Both the position numbers and the translations under genes were made by a program. A stretch of 64,000 bases of DNA from Flavobacterium gelatinilyticum (GTDB lineage: Bacteria > Bacteroidota > Bacteroidia > Flavobacteriales > Flavobacteriaceae), in the NCBI RefSeq assembly GCF_027111295.1, contig NZ_CP114287.1, positions 682,001-746,000 of the forward strand. Reading direction: 5' to 3'. Within the stretch, counting starts at the first letter, position 1. The number at the start of each line of letters is the position of its first letter. Below the pieces are notes generated by a model. It searched no databases. It was not told the DNA's origin and worked only from the letters and a program-made list of their open reading frames with translations. Below, piece after piece: positions 51,733 to 60,864 of the stretch.

Positions 51733-52213
51733 GCAAAAAATATTCGACCAGCTTTTTACCCAATACCGAGACTGGATTTTTCGTCTGTGCTGCACCTACA
51801 CCAGAAGCGAAGCACAGGCAGAAGATTTGGTACAGGAATGTTTTTCCAAAGTATGGATAAATCTATCTTCATTCGAACATCGCTCGGATTACAGTACTTG
51901 GATTTACAGGATTGCGGCCAATACCTGCCTGATGCAGCTGCGAAAAGAAAAAAACAGTCCGGTAGAATACCATGAGAACCTAAAAGACAATTCTCCTGAG
52001 GAAAAACCGAACGATAAGGAAGAGCAGTCCGTTTTCTTATATAAAGCCATCGCCCAGCTCAATGAAATAGACCGCATCATCATCTCGATGGTGCTCGAGG
52101 ATGTTTCCCAGAAACAAATTGGGGATGTACTGGGAATCACCGAAAATAATGTAAATGTCAAGGTGCATCGCATCAAGAAGCAACTCAAAGAAATACTATC
52201 AAAAAACAACTGA
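51722..52213 (+). CDS. ECF-type RNA polymerase sigma factor
   Basis: Starts with TTG at 51722, overlapping the hydrolase end by 11 bases. 163 residues: region 2 QAEDLVQECFSKVWINLSSF with STWIYRIAANTCL, region 4 SQKQIGDVLGITENNVNVKV then HRIKKQLKEIL. The TTG start and overlap suggest coupled, low-level translation. The next gene, one base later, encodes a membrane protein that is the likely anti-sigma factor. Confidence 0.92.
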   Translation: MENKQKIFDQLFTQYRDWIFRLCCTYTRSEAQAEDLVQECFSKVWINLSSFEHRSDYSTWIYRIAANTCLMQLRKEKNSPVEYHENLKDNSPEEKPNDKEEQSVFLYKAIAQLNEIDRIIISMVLEDVSQKQIGDVLGITENNVNVKVHRIKKQLKEILSKNN

Positions 52214-52214
52214 C

Positions 52215-52817
52215 ATGGAAAAGGATTTTGAAGAACTAAAAACGCTCTTTCAGCAGAAGAAGCCTTCAGCTGCCTTTTCTCAAAAGGTTGTTGATCAAAA
52301 AGTCAAAGATGATATTTCGGGGCTGAAAATAAATCATCTTAAAACAATAATTACATTCATCATAACGCCAATAGCCCTTGTTTACATTGACAGCTTAAAT
52401 GCAGAAAAAATGGATACATCCGCTTCAGGATTTTGGATTTTGATTGGCTGTTCTTTGTATTACGCCTTGAGCAAAACCTATCTTCTTTATCGCCTGAGTA
52501 AAATAAGGCCCATAGAGAGTGTTCTGGAAACCGTTAAAAAATTAGAACGCTATAAAAAACTCAATATTTGGATGCATACTTACGGCGAGGTTTTGTATGT
52601 TTTGATACTGGGTTTTGGCGTGTATTTGTACCTTAGACCGGTACTTGACAAATTCCTGCTGGATAAAACCGGACGTACTATCCTTTGTTTTTGGTGGGTC
52701 TGGGGAATTTGTATTCTATGGATGTTTTTTTACACCTTCGTTATCAAGCGCAGACGCATGAAAAAAGACGTTGCCATACTTGAAAAATATATGCAATACA
52801 TTAAATCGGAGATATGA
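52215..52817 (+). CDS. Membrane protein, probable anti-sigma factor
   Basis: The start at 52215 (MEKDFEELKTLFQQKKPSAA) follows the sigma stop by one base. 200 residues with a short soluble N-terminal segment (1-55) and four membrane helices (residues about 48-65, 77-97, 130-150, 165-185). No zinc-binding HxxxCxxC motif, so not a ZAS-type domain. Function inferred from position only: in Bacteroidota such pairs sequester the sigma factor at the membrane. Confidence 0.78.
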   Translation: MEKDFEELKTLFQQKKPSAAFSQKVVDQKVKDDISGLKINHLKTIITFIITPIALVYIDSLNAEKMDTSASGFWILIGCSLYYALSKTYLLYRLSKIRPIESVLETVKKLERYKKLNIWMHTYGEVLYVLILGFGVYLYLRPVLDKFLLDKTGRTILCFWWVWGICILWMFFYTFVIKRRRMKKDVAILEKYMQYIKSEI

Positions 52818-52887
52818 TTAAATATCAAAAAGATAAAGCAACACTTGAAGCAGCTATCCAGGAAACATTACGGTAGTATTTTTAGAG

Positions 52888-52926
52888 AACACCGAAACCA
52901 GATTCTGTAGGATTTCGGTGTTTTGC
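52888..52926 (+). terminator. Terminator of the sigma operon
   Basis: Perfect arms AACACCGAAA (52888-52897) and TTTCGGTGTT (52913-52922) with a 15-nt loop, followed by TT and GC-poor sequence. 70 bases past the anti-sigma gene. Confidence 0.75.
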
Positions 52927-53004
52927 TGTTTGTAATCCCAATAAATGAAATAAACTATGTAAGATTTTCTTTTTCACTGCATCTAAATAGAAAAAGAAAA
53001 TATT

Positions 53005-54693
53005 ATGAGAAAAATCAAAAATCTATTGCTGTGCATTTTATCTTTTAATAGCATTGTTAAAGCCCAGATCAATTCTGAAATCAAACTTTTTTCACCTGAG
53101 GTCATCTCTAATGGTAACGTATTCGGACTTACCATTTCGCCTGATGGAAGCAAAACTTACTTTGTCAATTCTTTTGGAGGAAGAAAAAAACTCCAGATAA
53201 TGCAGAGTGAAAAAGTAAACGGAAAATGGCAGACACCAAAACCTGCTTTTTTTTCAGATCAAAAGTTTCGCGAAATAGACCCCTTTATTTCTCCAGACGG
53301 AAATACTATTCTATACAATTCAAGAAAAAGTCCCCAAAAGAATGCCAGTGATGATAAAGATCTCGATATCTGGATGGTGAGACGCAGTAAGGGAAAATGG
53401 GGCAAACCTTTTGCTCTTGGTGAGATCAACAGCAATGACAACGAGACTTATGCTACAATGACTGCCAACGGAAATATCTATTTTGGACTGCGCAGTGATC
53501 AAAAAGGCTATGGAGGTAACGATATCTACGTATCGAGGTTCGTGAAGGGCAAATACCAAAAACCCGTCAATCTGGGCTATCCCATCAATACAAAAAATGA
53601 TCAAGGCAACAGTTACATCTCCCCTGATGAAAATTATATGATTTTCTCATCAGATGGACAAACATCAGGTTTTGGGCAGTCAGACCTTTACATCAGTTTT
53701 AATCTAAACGGTAAATGGACTTTGCCTCTCAATCTTGGTGATGGAATCAATTCGGAACAAAACGATTTCTGTCCGGTAGTTTTCAATCACGATACGCTCC
53801 TTTTTGCCAGATCTGAAAAAACTGGTGATCACTTAACAGAAAATATTTATACTGGAACAATCAACATTCCATTTCTTAGAGCTTTAGCGACAACACAACC
53901 AATATCAGCCCTTCACAACACAATCCCTGAAGGCGATGCTTATGGAATCACTTTTTCACCGGAGGGCAAATATGCCTACACTACTAAAAGCAGTGCAGAT
54001 AGAAGTGTTTGTGAAATTTATCGTTTAGAAAATGGTTCAGATTACCATTTTCTAAACCCCGAAAAAATGGACATATGGCAGTTGACGCCCAATGTTTCTA
54101 ATCCGGTTATCAGCCATGATGGCACATTTGCACTGCTGCGAATTTCAGAAACTGGCAAAGATCCTGACCTGTATATTTCAAGAAAAGATGTGCAGGGAAA
54201 CTGGCAGAAACCTGTTCCCTTACCTGAGAACATAAATACGTCTGTCGATCAATATTATCCAGAACTAACCGCAGAAAATCACCTTTATTATTCGAGTAAC
54301 GGCGATGTGTTTTATTCCGAATTCAGAAATGGACAGTGGCAGGATCCGTCTCCGGTAAAAGAGCTCAACACCAGTAATTTCTCCGAAAGCAATCTCGCTG
54401 TGAGCCGTGATGGAAAATGGCTGGTTTTCCTTTCCAACCGTACTGGGGTTTATGGGGCTTATGATTTGTATCTCTGTAAAAAAACATCCGAAAAGTGGTC
54501 TGAACCTGTTAATCTTGGTCCGGGTATCAATACCAATGCAATGGAATACCAGCCGAGATTTTCACTGGACAATAAAAAACTCTATTTTACCCGCTCGGTT
54601 TTTACAGATGGAAAAAGACAGGGAAAAGATCAGGTCATGGAAGTTGAGATTAGCGATTTGTTATCGAAATGGCAGTTACCTTCCCTAAATTGA
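53005..54693 (+). CDS. Secreted PD40/TolB-like beta-propeller protein
   Basis: A 562-residue protein with signal peptide MRKIKNLLLCILSFNSIVKA and repeated WD40-like (PD40) blades: LTISPDGSKTYFVN, PFISPDGNTILYNS, YISPDENYMIFSSDG, ITFSPEGKYAYTT, AVSRDGKWLVFLSN, FSLDNKKLYFTR. Two propeller halves seem present (blades before and after residue about 310). Such proteins act as periplasmic or surface binding scaffolds. Followed by a non-genic hairpin, then the DUF1304 fragment. Partner unknown. Confidence 0.85.
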   Translation: MRKIKNLLLCILSFNSIVKAQINSEIKLFSPEVISNGNVFGLTISPDGSKTYFVNSFGGRKKLQIMQSEKVNGKWQTPKPAFFSDQKFREIDPFISPDGNTILYNSRKSPQKNASDDKDLDIWMVRRSKGKWGKPFALGEINSNDNETYATMTANGNIYFGLRSDQKGYGGNDIYVSRFVKGKYQKPVNLGYPINTKNDQGNSYISPDENYMIFSSDGQTSGFGQSDLYISFNLNGKWTLPLNLGDGINSEQNDFCPVVFNHDTLLFARSEKTGDHLTENIYTGTINIPFLRALATTQPISALHNTIPEGDAYGITFSPEGKYAYTTKSSADRSVCEIYRLENGSDYHFLNPEKMDIWQLTPNVSNPVISHDGTFALLRISETGKDPDLYISRKDVQGNWQKPVPLPENINTSVDQYYPELTAENHLYYSSNGDVFYSEFRNGQWQDPSPVKELNTSNFSESNLAVSRDGKWLVFLSNRTGVYGAYDLYLCKKTSEKWSEPVNLGPGINTNAMEYQPRFSLDNKKLYFTRSVFTDGKRQGKDQVMEVEISDLLSKWQLPSLN

Positions 54694-54755
54694 AATACAA
54701 TCAATAATCATCGGGTTTATCAAGAAACTGTGACAAATAAAACCCGCCTCGATGA

Positions 54756-55070
54756 AGATCTGATGGTGTGCGTCCAAAGAAATACTTAAATGGGCAGGAA
54801 GACCTTCAATTCCATACCCGCGCATTTATTCCCAGAAAAAAAGCATTGGCCGCCAACCAGGGGCTTTACAGCGGCTTTCTTGCCGCGGGGCTTATATGGT
54901 CATTGTTTATCTCTGATTTGTTCTGGCAGCGCAACATTGCACTGTTTTTTCTTTCCTGCATTTTGACCGCGGCAATTTACAGGGCTCTTACAGCCGGCAG
55001 GGCTATTTTCTTCAAGCAGGGACTTCCTGCATTGGCCGCCCTTGTTCTGGTGTTATGGCCTTCTTGTTAA
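54756..55070 (+). pseudogene. N-terminally truncated DUF1304 membrane protein gene
   Basis: The frame opens after a stop at 54753 with no ATG; a GTG at 54768 could start a 100-residue product. The conserved part is KALAANQGLYSGFLAAGLIW, then FFLSCILTAAIYRALTAGRA and FKQGLPALAALVLVLW, typical of DUF1304 (YqjF-like small membrane protein). The usual N-terminal helix with its EH-Y-M block is missing. Either a pseudogene or a shortened gene with an altered start. Confidence 0.65.
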
Positions 55071-55161
55071 TACGCCGTCAACAGAAAAAAAAACGACCAA
55101 ATGGTTTGTCCGAGATTAAAATTTAGGCTATTTTTAATACTGTAAAATCAAAACCTGCCCA

Positions 55162-55554
55162 ATGAAGCACATACAACTGATCCAGACCATTCTTTATGTG
55201 GAAAATCAGCAATCAAGCGCTGATTTTTATAAGCAGCTCTTCCGACAGAAGCCTGATCTTGATGTTCCGGGAATGACAGAATTCATCCTGGCTGAAAACT
55301 GCAAACTGGGCTTGATGCCCAATAAGGGTATTGCAAAAATCCTTGCCCCTGCCATGCCTGATCCTGCTCTGGGAAATGGTATTCCAAGATGCGAGCTGTA
55401 TTTTTATGTGCAGGATATTGAAATGGAATTTGAAAATGCGCTGAGGATCGGCGCCAGACTAATCAGCGGCATAGAAGACCGTGACTGGGGCGACAGGGCC
55501 TGTTATTTTGCGGACCCCGACGGACATATCATTGCCTGGGCTGAGAGATTATAG
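55162..55554 (+). CDS. VOC-family (glyoxalase/bleomycin-resistance fold) protein
   Basis: A 130-residue single VOC domain: IQTILYVENQQSSADFYKQL, FRQKPDLDVPGMTEF, RCELYFYVQDIEMEFENALR, and DRDWGDRACYFADPDGHIIA then WAERL. It keeps the metal-site-type His/Glu positions. Substrate unknown. A TTGTCCG motif lies at 55106-55112, 50 bases upstream, resembling the candidate LytTR sites further right. Confidence 0.85.
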   Translation: MKHIQLIQTILYVENQQSSADFYKQLFRQKPDLDVPGMTEFILAENCKLGLMPNKGIAKILAPAMPDPALGNGIPRCELYFYVQDIEMEFENALRIGARLISGIEDRDWGDRACYFADPDGHIIAWAERL

Positions 55555-55789
55555 CGCCGGCATAAGAAGACCAAGGGCTTTCATTTAGGGTTGGGACTTG
55601 TAATACTATACATGTCTTAATAGCGAAATACACTTGTCCCGGATCTTTATGAGCGCCGTCCATCCAATATGCTCCGTTTTTATTAATAAAAATGAAATTG
55701 TTGTCTATGAACTTTATTTCGCAAAAAAGCTAAATAAGGCGAAAATCCCTTATTTTCTTTTTTGGAATCCAGCAGCACTATAGTCCTAC

Positions 55790-55821
55790 AAAGCAGGACA
55801 GTCGTGATCTGCTTTTTTTTT
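55790..55821 (+). terminator. Intrinsic terminator downstream of the VOC gene
   Basis: Arms AAAGCAG (55790-55796) and CTGCTTT (55809-55815) with a 12-nt loop, followed by nine T. It is 235 bases beyond the VOC stop, so a long 3' UTR or a separate short transcript ends here. Nothing else recognised between 55555 and 55790. Confidence 0.65.
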
Positions 55822-55959
55822 ATCTCTCAGCTGTCAGAAACCACATTGTTATATCCATGCCTGAATCTTTGACAACAGACCAAGACATACATCAAATACC
55901 GCAATGCAACGTACTTAAATCATTCATAGAATCTGTTTTTTTTGCAGTCGGAATACTTT

Positions 55960-56205
55960 TTATTCCAATGAGATGCTCTCAGAGAGGTTTTCCCTGGCCA
56001 GGAATGCCGAAATATACCCCTCGACTTCCGTTCTGCGTACAGTTGCCGTTCTAAAAGTGTTGATATGAAACTCCTCATCCTGGTCCAGGATATGGATAAT
56101 CTCTGTGTAGCCCTTTGAAATGAGGCTTCCTTTGAGTTTAATGAAAGTGAGCTGCTGGCGCGCATCCAGATCTTTTCTCACTTTTAGCTGTATCATTTTT
56201 TCCAT
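55960..56205 (-). CDS. Small hypothetical protein
   Basis: 81 codons, MEKMIQLKVRKDLDARQQLT, IIHILDQDEEFHINTFRTAT, with beta-alpha-type spacing. No family recognised. Codon use fits the neighbours. A longer ORF in another frame (55920-56165) overlaps it and looks like a shadow. It could be a real small regulator or nothing. Confidence 0.45.
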   Translation of the reverse strand: MEKMIQLKVRKDLDARQQLTFIKLKGSLISKGYTEIIHILDQDEEFHINTFRTATVRRTEVEGYISAFLARENLSESISLE

Positions 56206-56675
56206 TGCAAAAGATTCGCTCTTTGTTTCCTTAGTTTAATTGTTCCAGGTGTTCTACAATCAAATATAGCTATTCTGCTGCTATTGCCCGGCCCTGAAAA
56301 TGTTAAAAATTCCTAGTTTTGTCTTTTCCATACAAGATGTACGCTTCACCCCCCATTTTGTCCGTTTGAGCTTATTTTTTTAAGCACCAAAGACGTTGGC
56401 TTTATAAATTCGCACAGGCTTGAGCGCGTTTATAACAGCCATAAAGGCAGGTCTTTCCCTGCACCTGGCTGCCGGCTTTTAGTGTGGATTTCATTTTTTA
56501 TATGCGGCCGCCTGTTTGTGCTTTTTTAGTTTTATTTATCAATCATCATTTCAAGCACGGCGGCTGCTTCAAAACTGCCTCTAAGATGTAGCGCAACTTT
56601 TCAAAAGCCCATGCCGTAGAAGATTTCGTGCTACTTCTTTTTGATGCTTAACTACTTGTAAACACTCAAAAAACT
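56206..56675. other. Intergenic stretch with a candidate LytTR site
   Basis: About 470 bases upstream of the cyclase gene. TTGTCCGTTTG stands at 56358-56368, identical to a half site in front of the DUF2141 gene (61662). A weaker TTGTCTTTTCC lies 39 bases upstream. No gene or stable hairpin otherwise. Confidence 0.4.
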
Positions 56676-57782
56676 ATGCCATTTTCAGCCTTCCGCCTGC
56701 GCTATTACTATCAGGAAATATTCCACATCACCCTTCTTTGGATCATCACTGGACTGCTTTTTGTCTATATAAAATTCAACGACCTGCACGATCTCTACAT
56801 CTGCAGCAATTATCCATTTCCTGCAGGGACCACCAAAAGCCGCATATATGCCTTCTCCCTGGCGAGCTCCTTTGTGATCGGTCTGATGATGGCCCTGCTG
56901 CACACACTTGTATATCCCCGTCTCATCAGGACCCATAATCTTCTTATAACCGCAGGGCTGCGCAGCCTTGTTTTCTGTATTCTGGCTATTGTTCTGCTGC
57001 TGCTTTTCTTTGGGGAATCTCCATACCGGTTCTCCGCAAATCTCACCATGCAGAGCGCAGCGGCAGACATAACGGTATACCTGATCTTCATAGAGACCCT
57101 AATAGGGATGACCGTCACCCTCAGGCGGAGCTTGGGAAAGAATTATTACAGGAATTTTATCCGATCAACCTATTTTACCCCTGCCCTTGAAAACAGGGTC
57201 TTTATGTTCATGGACCTTAAAAATTCCACAGAGTCGGTGGAAAGGATGGGAAGCATCGCTTTCAGCAGCTTTATTCAGGACTGCTTCAAAGACCTCTGCG
57301 AGCAAGCGATGGACTATGGAGGTGAAATCTACCAGTTTGTCGGGGACGAAGCGGTCATTACATGGCCTGCAGCACATCATTTTGATTACAGCCTTTCTCT
57401 GGAGCTTCATTTTGCCCTAAAGGCACGCCTGGCAGATAAAGAAAAACAATACCTGGACAGGCACGATAATTTTCCCTGCTTTAGAAGCTCGGTGCACTGC
57501 GGGGAGGTATCGGCCGCACTTGTGGGGCGCTATAAGCAGGAAATCGCCTATCATGGCGGGGTGCTGAACCTGTGTTCGCGAATGCAGTCCATGTGCAGGG
57601 ATTATGACATTGATCTGGTGATATCTGAAAAAATCCATCAGCAGCTCTCCATAAGCTCTTCGAGGTTCAGCTTCAAAGCCATGGATGGTCTTTGTTTCAA
57701 GGGAATTGAAAAAAAACAGCTGGCCTACAGCGTAAGCCTGCCTTCAAAGGGGCGCCTTGAGCCTGGGTGCCGAACAATCTAG
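56676..57782 (+). CDS. Membrane-bound class III adenylate/guanylate cyclase
   Basis: A 368-residue protein. Four to five membrane helices in the first 155 residues, then a class III cyclase domain (about 175-345). Metal-binding aspartates lie in VFMFMDLKNSTESVERMG and YQFVGDEAVITWP. The transition-state residues appear in AYHGGVLNLCSRMQSM (Asn and Arg). All catalytic elements are present. It should make cAMP or cGMP; the base-selecting residues cannot be assigned by eye. Its stop codon overlaps the stop of the convergent kinase gene by three bases. Confidence 0.9.
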   Translation: MPFSAFRLRYYYQEIFHITLLWIITGLLFVYIKFNDLHDLYICSNYPFPAGTTKSRIYAFSLASSFVIGLMMALLHTLVYPRLIRTHNLLITAGLRSLVFCILAIVLLLLFFGESPYRFSANLTMQSAAADITVYLIFIETLIGMTVTLRRSLGKNYYRNFIRSTYFTPALENRVFMFMDLKNSTESVERMGSIAFSSFIQDCFKDLCEQAMDYGGEIYQFVGDEAVITWPAAHHFDYSLSLELHFALKARLADKEKQYLDRHDNFPCFRSSVHCGEVSAALVGRYKQEIAYHGGVLNLCSRMQSMCRDYDIDLVISEKIHQQLSISSSRFSFKAMDGLCFKGIEKKQLAYSVSLPSKGRLEPGCRTI

Positions 57783-58857
57783 TGCTTGAAAATAATACTT
57801 ACAGCTGTACCCTGCGCTTCACCGCTCTGTATTTCCAGCCTGCAGCCGATTTTCTCGGCCAGGCTCATGACAAGCTGCAGGCCCAGTGCGGAACCTGTCT
57901 CTCCATCAGTTCCCCTGCCCGGCAGGGCCTGATTTTTTATCGCACTGAGCTTATCGATATCCATACCTTTTCCATTATCGCTTATAACCAGCTCCCACGG
58001 GCTCGATGTGATGGAAATACGACCGTTGAAGGGGGTGAACTTTACAGCATTTGAAACCAGGTTTCGGACAATTACCATAAGGATGTCAAAGTCAGTCTCA
58101 ATGTTCTCAAGCTGCTCAAGGTCGGTGGAAATGGTTATATTCTTGCGCTCACAGGATAACTTAACTCCGCCGGCCACTTCAGAAACCAGAAGCGGAAAAT
58201 CAATCAACACGGGCTTCAACTGAAGGCTGTTGAAATTCAGCCGTGCCCAGCTGAAGCTCGTCTCCAGCAATTGCAGCACCCTGGAAGATTCCTCGCGTAT
58301 CTGGCGCATCATAGGTACAAACTCATCAGGTGAAAGATCCCTATTCTCGGCAAGGGAGGCCATTGTATACAGGTTGGCCAGAGGACTGCGCAGGTCGTGG
58401 CCCAGAATGGAGAGCATCATATCATTGCTGGAATTGGCCTTTTTTAACTCTTCCTGCAGCATGACATCGCTGTTGATATCCACATAGGCAATAATGAACA
58501 GGCTGTCCAGAACCGATGCCTTGATTTCAAACCATCGCCTTTCCCCTGAGCTGCAGGTGAGATGGACTTTCATTTTTATAAATTTCTGCTCGCCTCTTTC
58601 AATCTCCGCCGCCTGCTTTTCCAGGAGGTTAAAACCACGCTGCGGTACTCCCCCTGGGGATAGAGAAGCTCCAGCAGCGCATCCTTGCAAGGGGCTTCCT
58701 TGAGGCTGTAGCCGATCTGGGAGCTAAATTTTTTGTTGTAGAACAAACACTTATCCAGACTCGGCTTGCGATCCCAGACTATGATAGGATAGGGAAGAAA
58801 ATCAACTAGTTTTCTGAGTTCTTTTCTGGATATTTCAGAATCATTAAAAAGGGTCAT
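57779..58857 (-). pseudogene. PAS histidine kinase with a frameshift
   Basis: Frame one begins at ATG 58857 with a PAS domain (MTLFNDSEISRKEL, FLPYPIIVWDRKPSLDKCLF, YSLKEAPCKDALLELLYPQG). Near 58646-58655 the reading must change by one base to continue with QRGFNLLEKQAAEIERGEQK and the kinase core. Core: His in SILGHDLRSPLANLY, N box NLVSNAVKFTP, DNGKGMDI, GSALGLQLVMSL. A single base missing in the C-rich or G-run (CCCCAGGGGG) would restore one ORF of about 360 residues. Either a recent loss or a sequencing error. A shorter kinase without the PAS could start internally. Confidence 0.75.
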
Positions 58858-58953
58858 AACGGTAGGACTGGTATTACATTGGGACTGTTTGAAAGTGCAA
58901 AATAAAGGATTTCTGATTATTCTGTAAACAAAAAATGGCCAAAAATTAAATGG

Positions 58954-59037
58954 TTGTCCCTTTGGGCGCTTCAACCGAAATCTTGTCCGTTTCACCGAAG
59001 TTTTTCACAGTTTCTCATCACACCGCCACTAAATTTG
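58954..59037 (+). promoter_or_regulatory. Porin promoter with candidate LytTR half sites
   Basis: TTGTCCCTTTG (58954-58964) and TTGTCCGTTTC (58983-58993) lie upstream of an exact -7 box TAAATTTG (59030-59037), 39 bases before the porin ATG. No good -33 box, as expected if an activator such as the LytTR protein at 60861 is needed. The sites also face the divergent kinase gene. Confidence 0.55.
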
Positions 59038-59075
59038 CTGGGATTTAAAATTATAGCAACATTAAAATAAAAAGT

Positions 59076-59651
59076 ATGAAAAAATTAATTCTGCTCAGCC
59101 TTATACTGGCATCTTCAAACCTTTTCAGTCAGAGTTTTTTGGACAGGCTCCACCTGGGCATCAAAGCAGGTGCCAACTACAGTGATTTTAGCAATGCCGG
59201 ATTTGAGACAGAAGGGCTTGCGGGCTTTCATGCGGGGGTCGCAGTGGCCCTCGACATCAATGAGCGTTTCAGCATCCAGGAGGATTTTCTTTACTCCACA
59301 CAGGGTGCAAAATTAAAAGGGGGCCCTCTGGATGGAAAAGAACTGAAATTATCCTATGCCGCCATTCCCATTGTGGTGAAGTACAAGACCAGCTTCGGAC
59401 TCTATTTTGAGGCAGGTCCGCAGGTCGGTATCCTGGTTTCTGAAGATTTTAAGACCCTTACTCATGCTGATTTTGCAGAAAAAATAGACGCCGGCATGGT
59501 GGCGGGAATCGGATACCAGTTTGAAAACGGCCTGGGTATCGGAGCGCGTTATTATTTTGGACTAACCGATGTGGGCAAGTTAAAATCAGCCTCAGTCAAT
59601 ACCGATTTTCAGAACAATTCTTCCCAGGTAAGCCTCTTTTATATGTTTTAA
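59076..59651 (+). CDS. Small outer-membrane beta-barrel (porin-like) protein
   Basis: A 191-residue protein with signal peptide MKKLILLSLILASSNLFSQ, and an eight-stranded barrel pattern typical of OMP_b-brl_2: LHLGIKAGANYSDFSNAGFE, GFHAGVAVALDINERFSIQE, YFEAGPQVGILVS, GLGIGARYYFGLTDVGK, ending SQVSLFYMF. Structural or adhesive outer-membrane protein. Probably part of the LytTR-controlled set. Confidence 0.88.
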   Translation: MKKLILLSLILASSNLFSQSFLDRLHLGIKAGANYSDFSNAGFETEGLAGFHAGVAVALDINERFSIQEDFLYSTQGAKLKGGPLDGKELKLSYAAIPIVVKYKTSFGLYFEAGPQVGILVSEDFKTLTHADFAEKIDAGMVAGIGYQFENGLGIGARYYFGLTDVGKLKSASVNTDFQNNSSQVSLFYMF

Positions 59652-59653
59652 TC

Positions 59654-59686
59654 AAAGGATCGTGCCCGGGCGCATAATGATCTTTT
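59654..59686 (+). terminator. Terminator of the porin gene
   Basis: AAAGGATC (59654-59661) against GATCTTT (from 59678) with a G+C-rich inner stem (GTGCCCGGGCGC), followed by seven T. Two bases after the stop codon. Confidence 0.65.
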
Positions 59687-59820
59687 TTTATTCCCGACTG
59701 CCTGTCCAAGGCAGCGGGATTAATTGTTTAAAAACCATAACCGGAATCTGGTAATCTTTTGTATTTTAAAGCCCTGATAAAACACTCAAACAATCCGTCC
59801 TCTTAAAAGAACAACATCCA

Positions 59821-60864
59821 ATGAATAGCATAGCCAAATCTTTTAATCCAGTGATCATGAAGGATATATACCGAATGAATATCTTCTTTACGCTGCTGGT
59901 TTCCCTTCTGGCCTTTTTTTATCTGATTATCTTCAAACCTTCTGCCGTACTGGTGCTTTTCATGACCCTTAAAAACGTGAGTTATCTGCTGATGCTGACC
60001 TTCTCACTCTCTGCGATCCTGAAATACTGCGCCGAGAAATTTCCGCATGACCTGTTTCGATTCAGGCTCTGCAGGTATGCAGCCAGCTTCGGCACTGCTG
60101 TGCTGCTGCAGATGATCGTATGGCCCGTCTTTGCTTTTCTGGCAGAGGTAGAATGGAGATTTGATGATATGGATCTGGTGCTTACCTTTCTGATGGAAGC
60201 CGTGTTTTTCACCATCCTTCTGCTCCTGCTGCAGGACTTTGCCATCATCAGGCTGGCCAAAAGAAATGCAGAACTTGAAAATTCAACCCTGCAGCTGCGC
60301 ACAGCCCAGGCTGAAATCCTGCTTCTCAAACAGCAGATACACCCCCATTTTTTATTCAATTCGCTCAATACCCTGAAGGCACTTTATAAAAAAGATATAA
60401 TTCTTGGCGAAAAGTACCTCATACAGCTTGCCGCCTTCCTTCGCACCGGCGTATCATTGAACAGCAGCACGATTATACCCCTGGAGCAGGAAGTCGAATT
60501 CTGCAGGAATTATCTCCAGATGCAGCAGCTGCGCTTTGGAAGTGCTCTGGAGTGGGAAATACACATAAACGATCCTGGAATGCTCCAGGGCAAAGTCCCG
60601 GCCTTCTCCCTGCAGCCACTTGCAGAGAATGCCATCAAGCACAATAAATTCACCATACAACACCCCTTAAAAATAATTATCGAACAAAAACAGGATCTCA
60701 TATCACTGTCCAATTCAATCAATCAGAAGCAGCCCGGGGAAACCTCGCTGAAAAGCGGACTGGCCAATCTGGCAGAACGATGCCTGATTTGTTCAGGAAG
60801 CGAAATTTCGATCAGTAATAACGGTCTTACCTTCTCGGTTGCTTTTAAAATAACAGACCCATGA
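59821..60864 (+). CDS. LytS-type membrane histidine kinase
   Basis: A 347-residue protein with four membrane helices in the first 145 residues, a coiled linker, and a His_kinase domain with the phospho-acceptor in LKQQIHPHFLFNSLNTLKAL (near residue 178). The HATPase N box is FSLQPLAENAIKHN. The G2 region is weak (LKSGLANLAERCLICSG). Its last four bases overlap the LytTR gene (ATGA), so the pair is coupled. Typical LytS/YehU system; ligand unknown. Confidence 0.92.
   Translation: MNSIAKSFNPVIMKDIYRMNIFFTLLVSLLAFFYLIIFKPSAVLVLFMTLKNVSYLLMLTFSLSAILKYCAEKFPHDLFRFRLCRYAASFGTAVLLQMIVWPVFAFLAEVEWRFDDMDLVLTFLMEAVFFTILLLLLQDFAIIRLAKRNAELENSTLQLRTAQAEILLLKQQIHPHFLFNSLNTLKALYKKDIILGEKYLIQLAAFLRTGVSLNSSTIIPLEQEVEFCRNYLQMQQLRFGSALEWEIHINDPGMLQGKVPAFSLQPLAENAIKHNKFTIQHPLKIIIEQKQDLISLSNSINQKQPGETSLKSGLANLAERCLICSGSEISISNNGLTFSVAFKITDP

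Noticed and set aside
55920..56165. 81-codon minus-strand ORF overlapping the small hypothetical gene
   Set aside because: Ser/Arg-rich shadow of the frame at 55960-56205, which has the better start and codon pattern.
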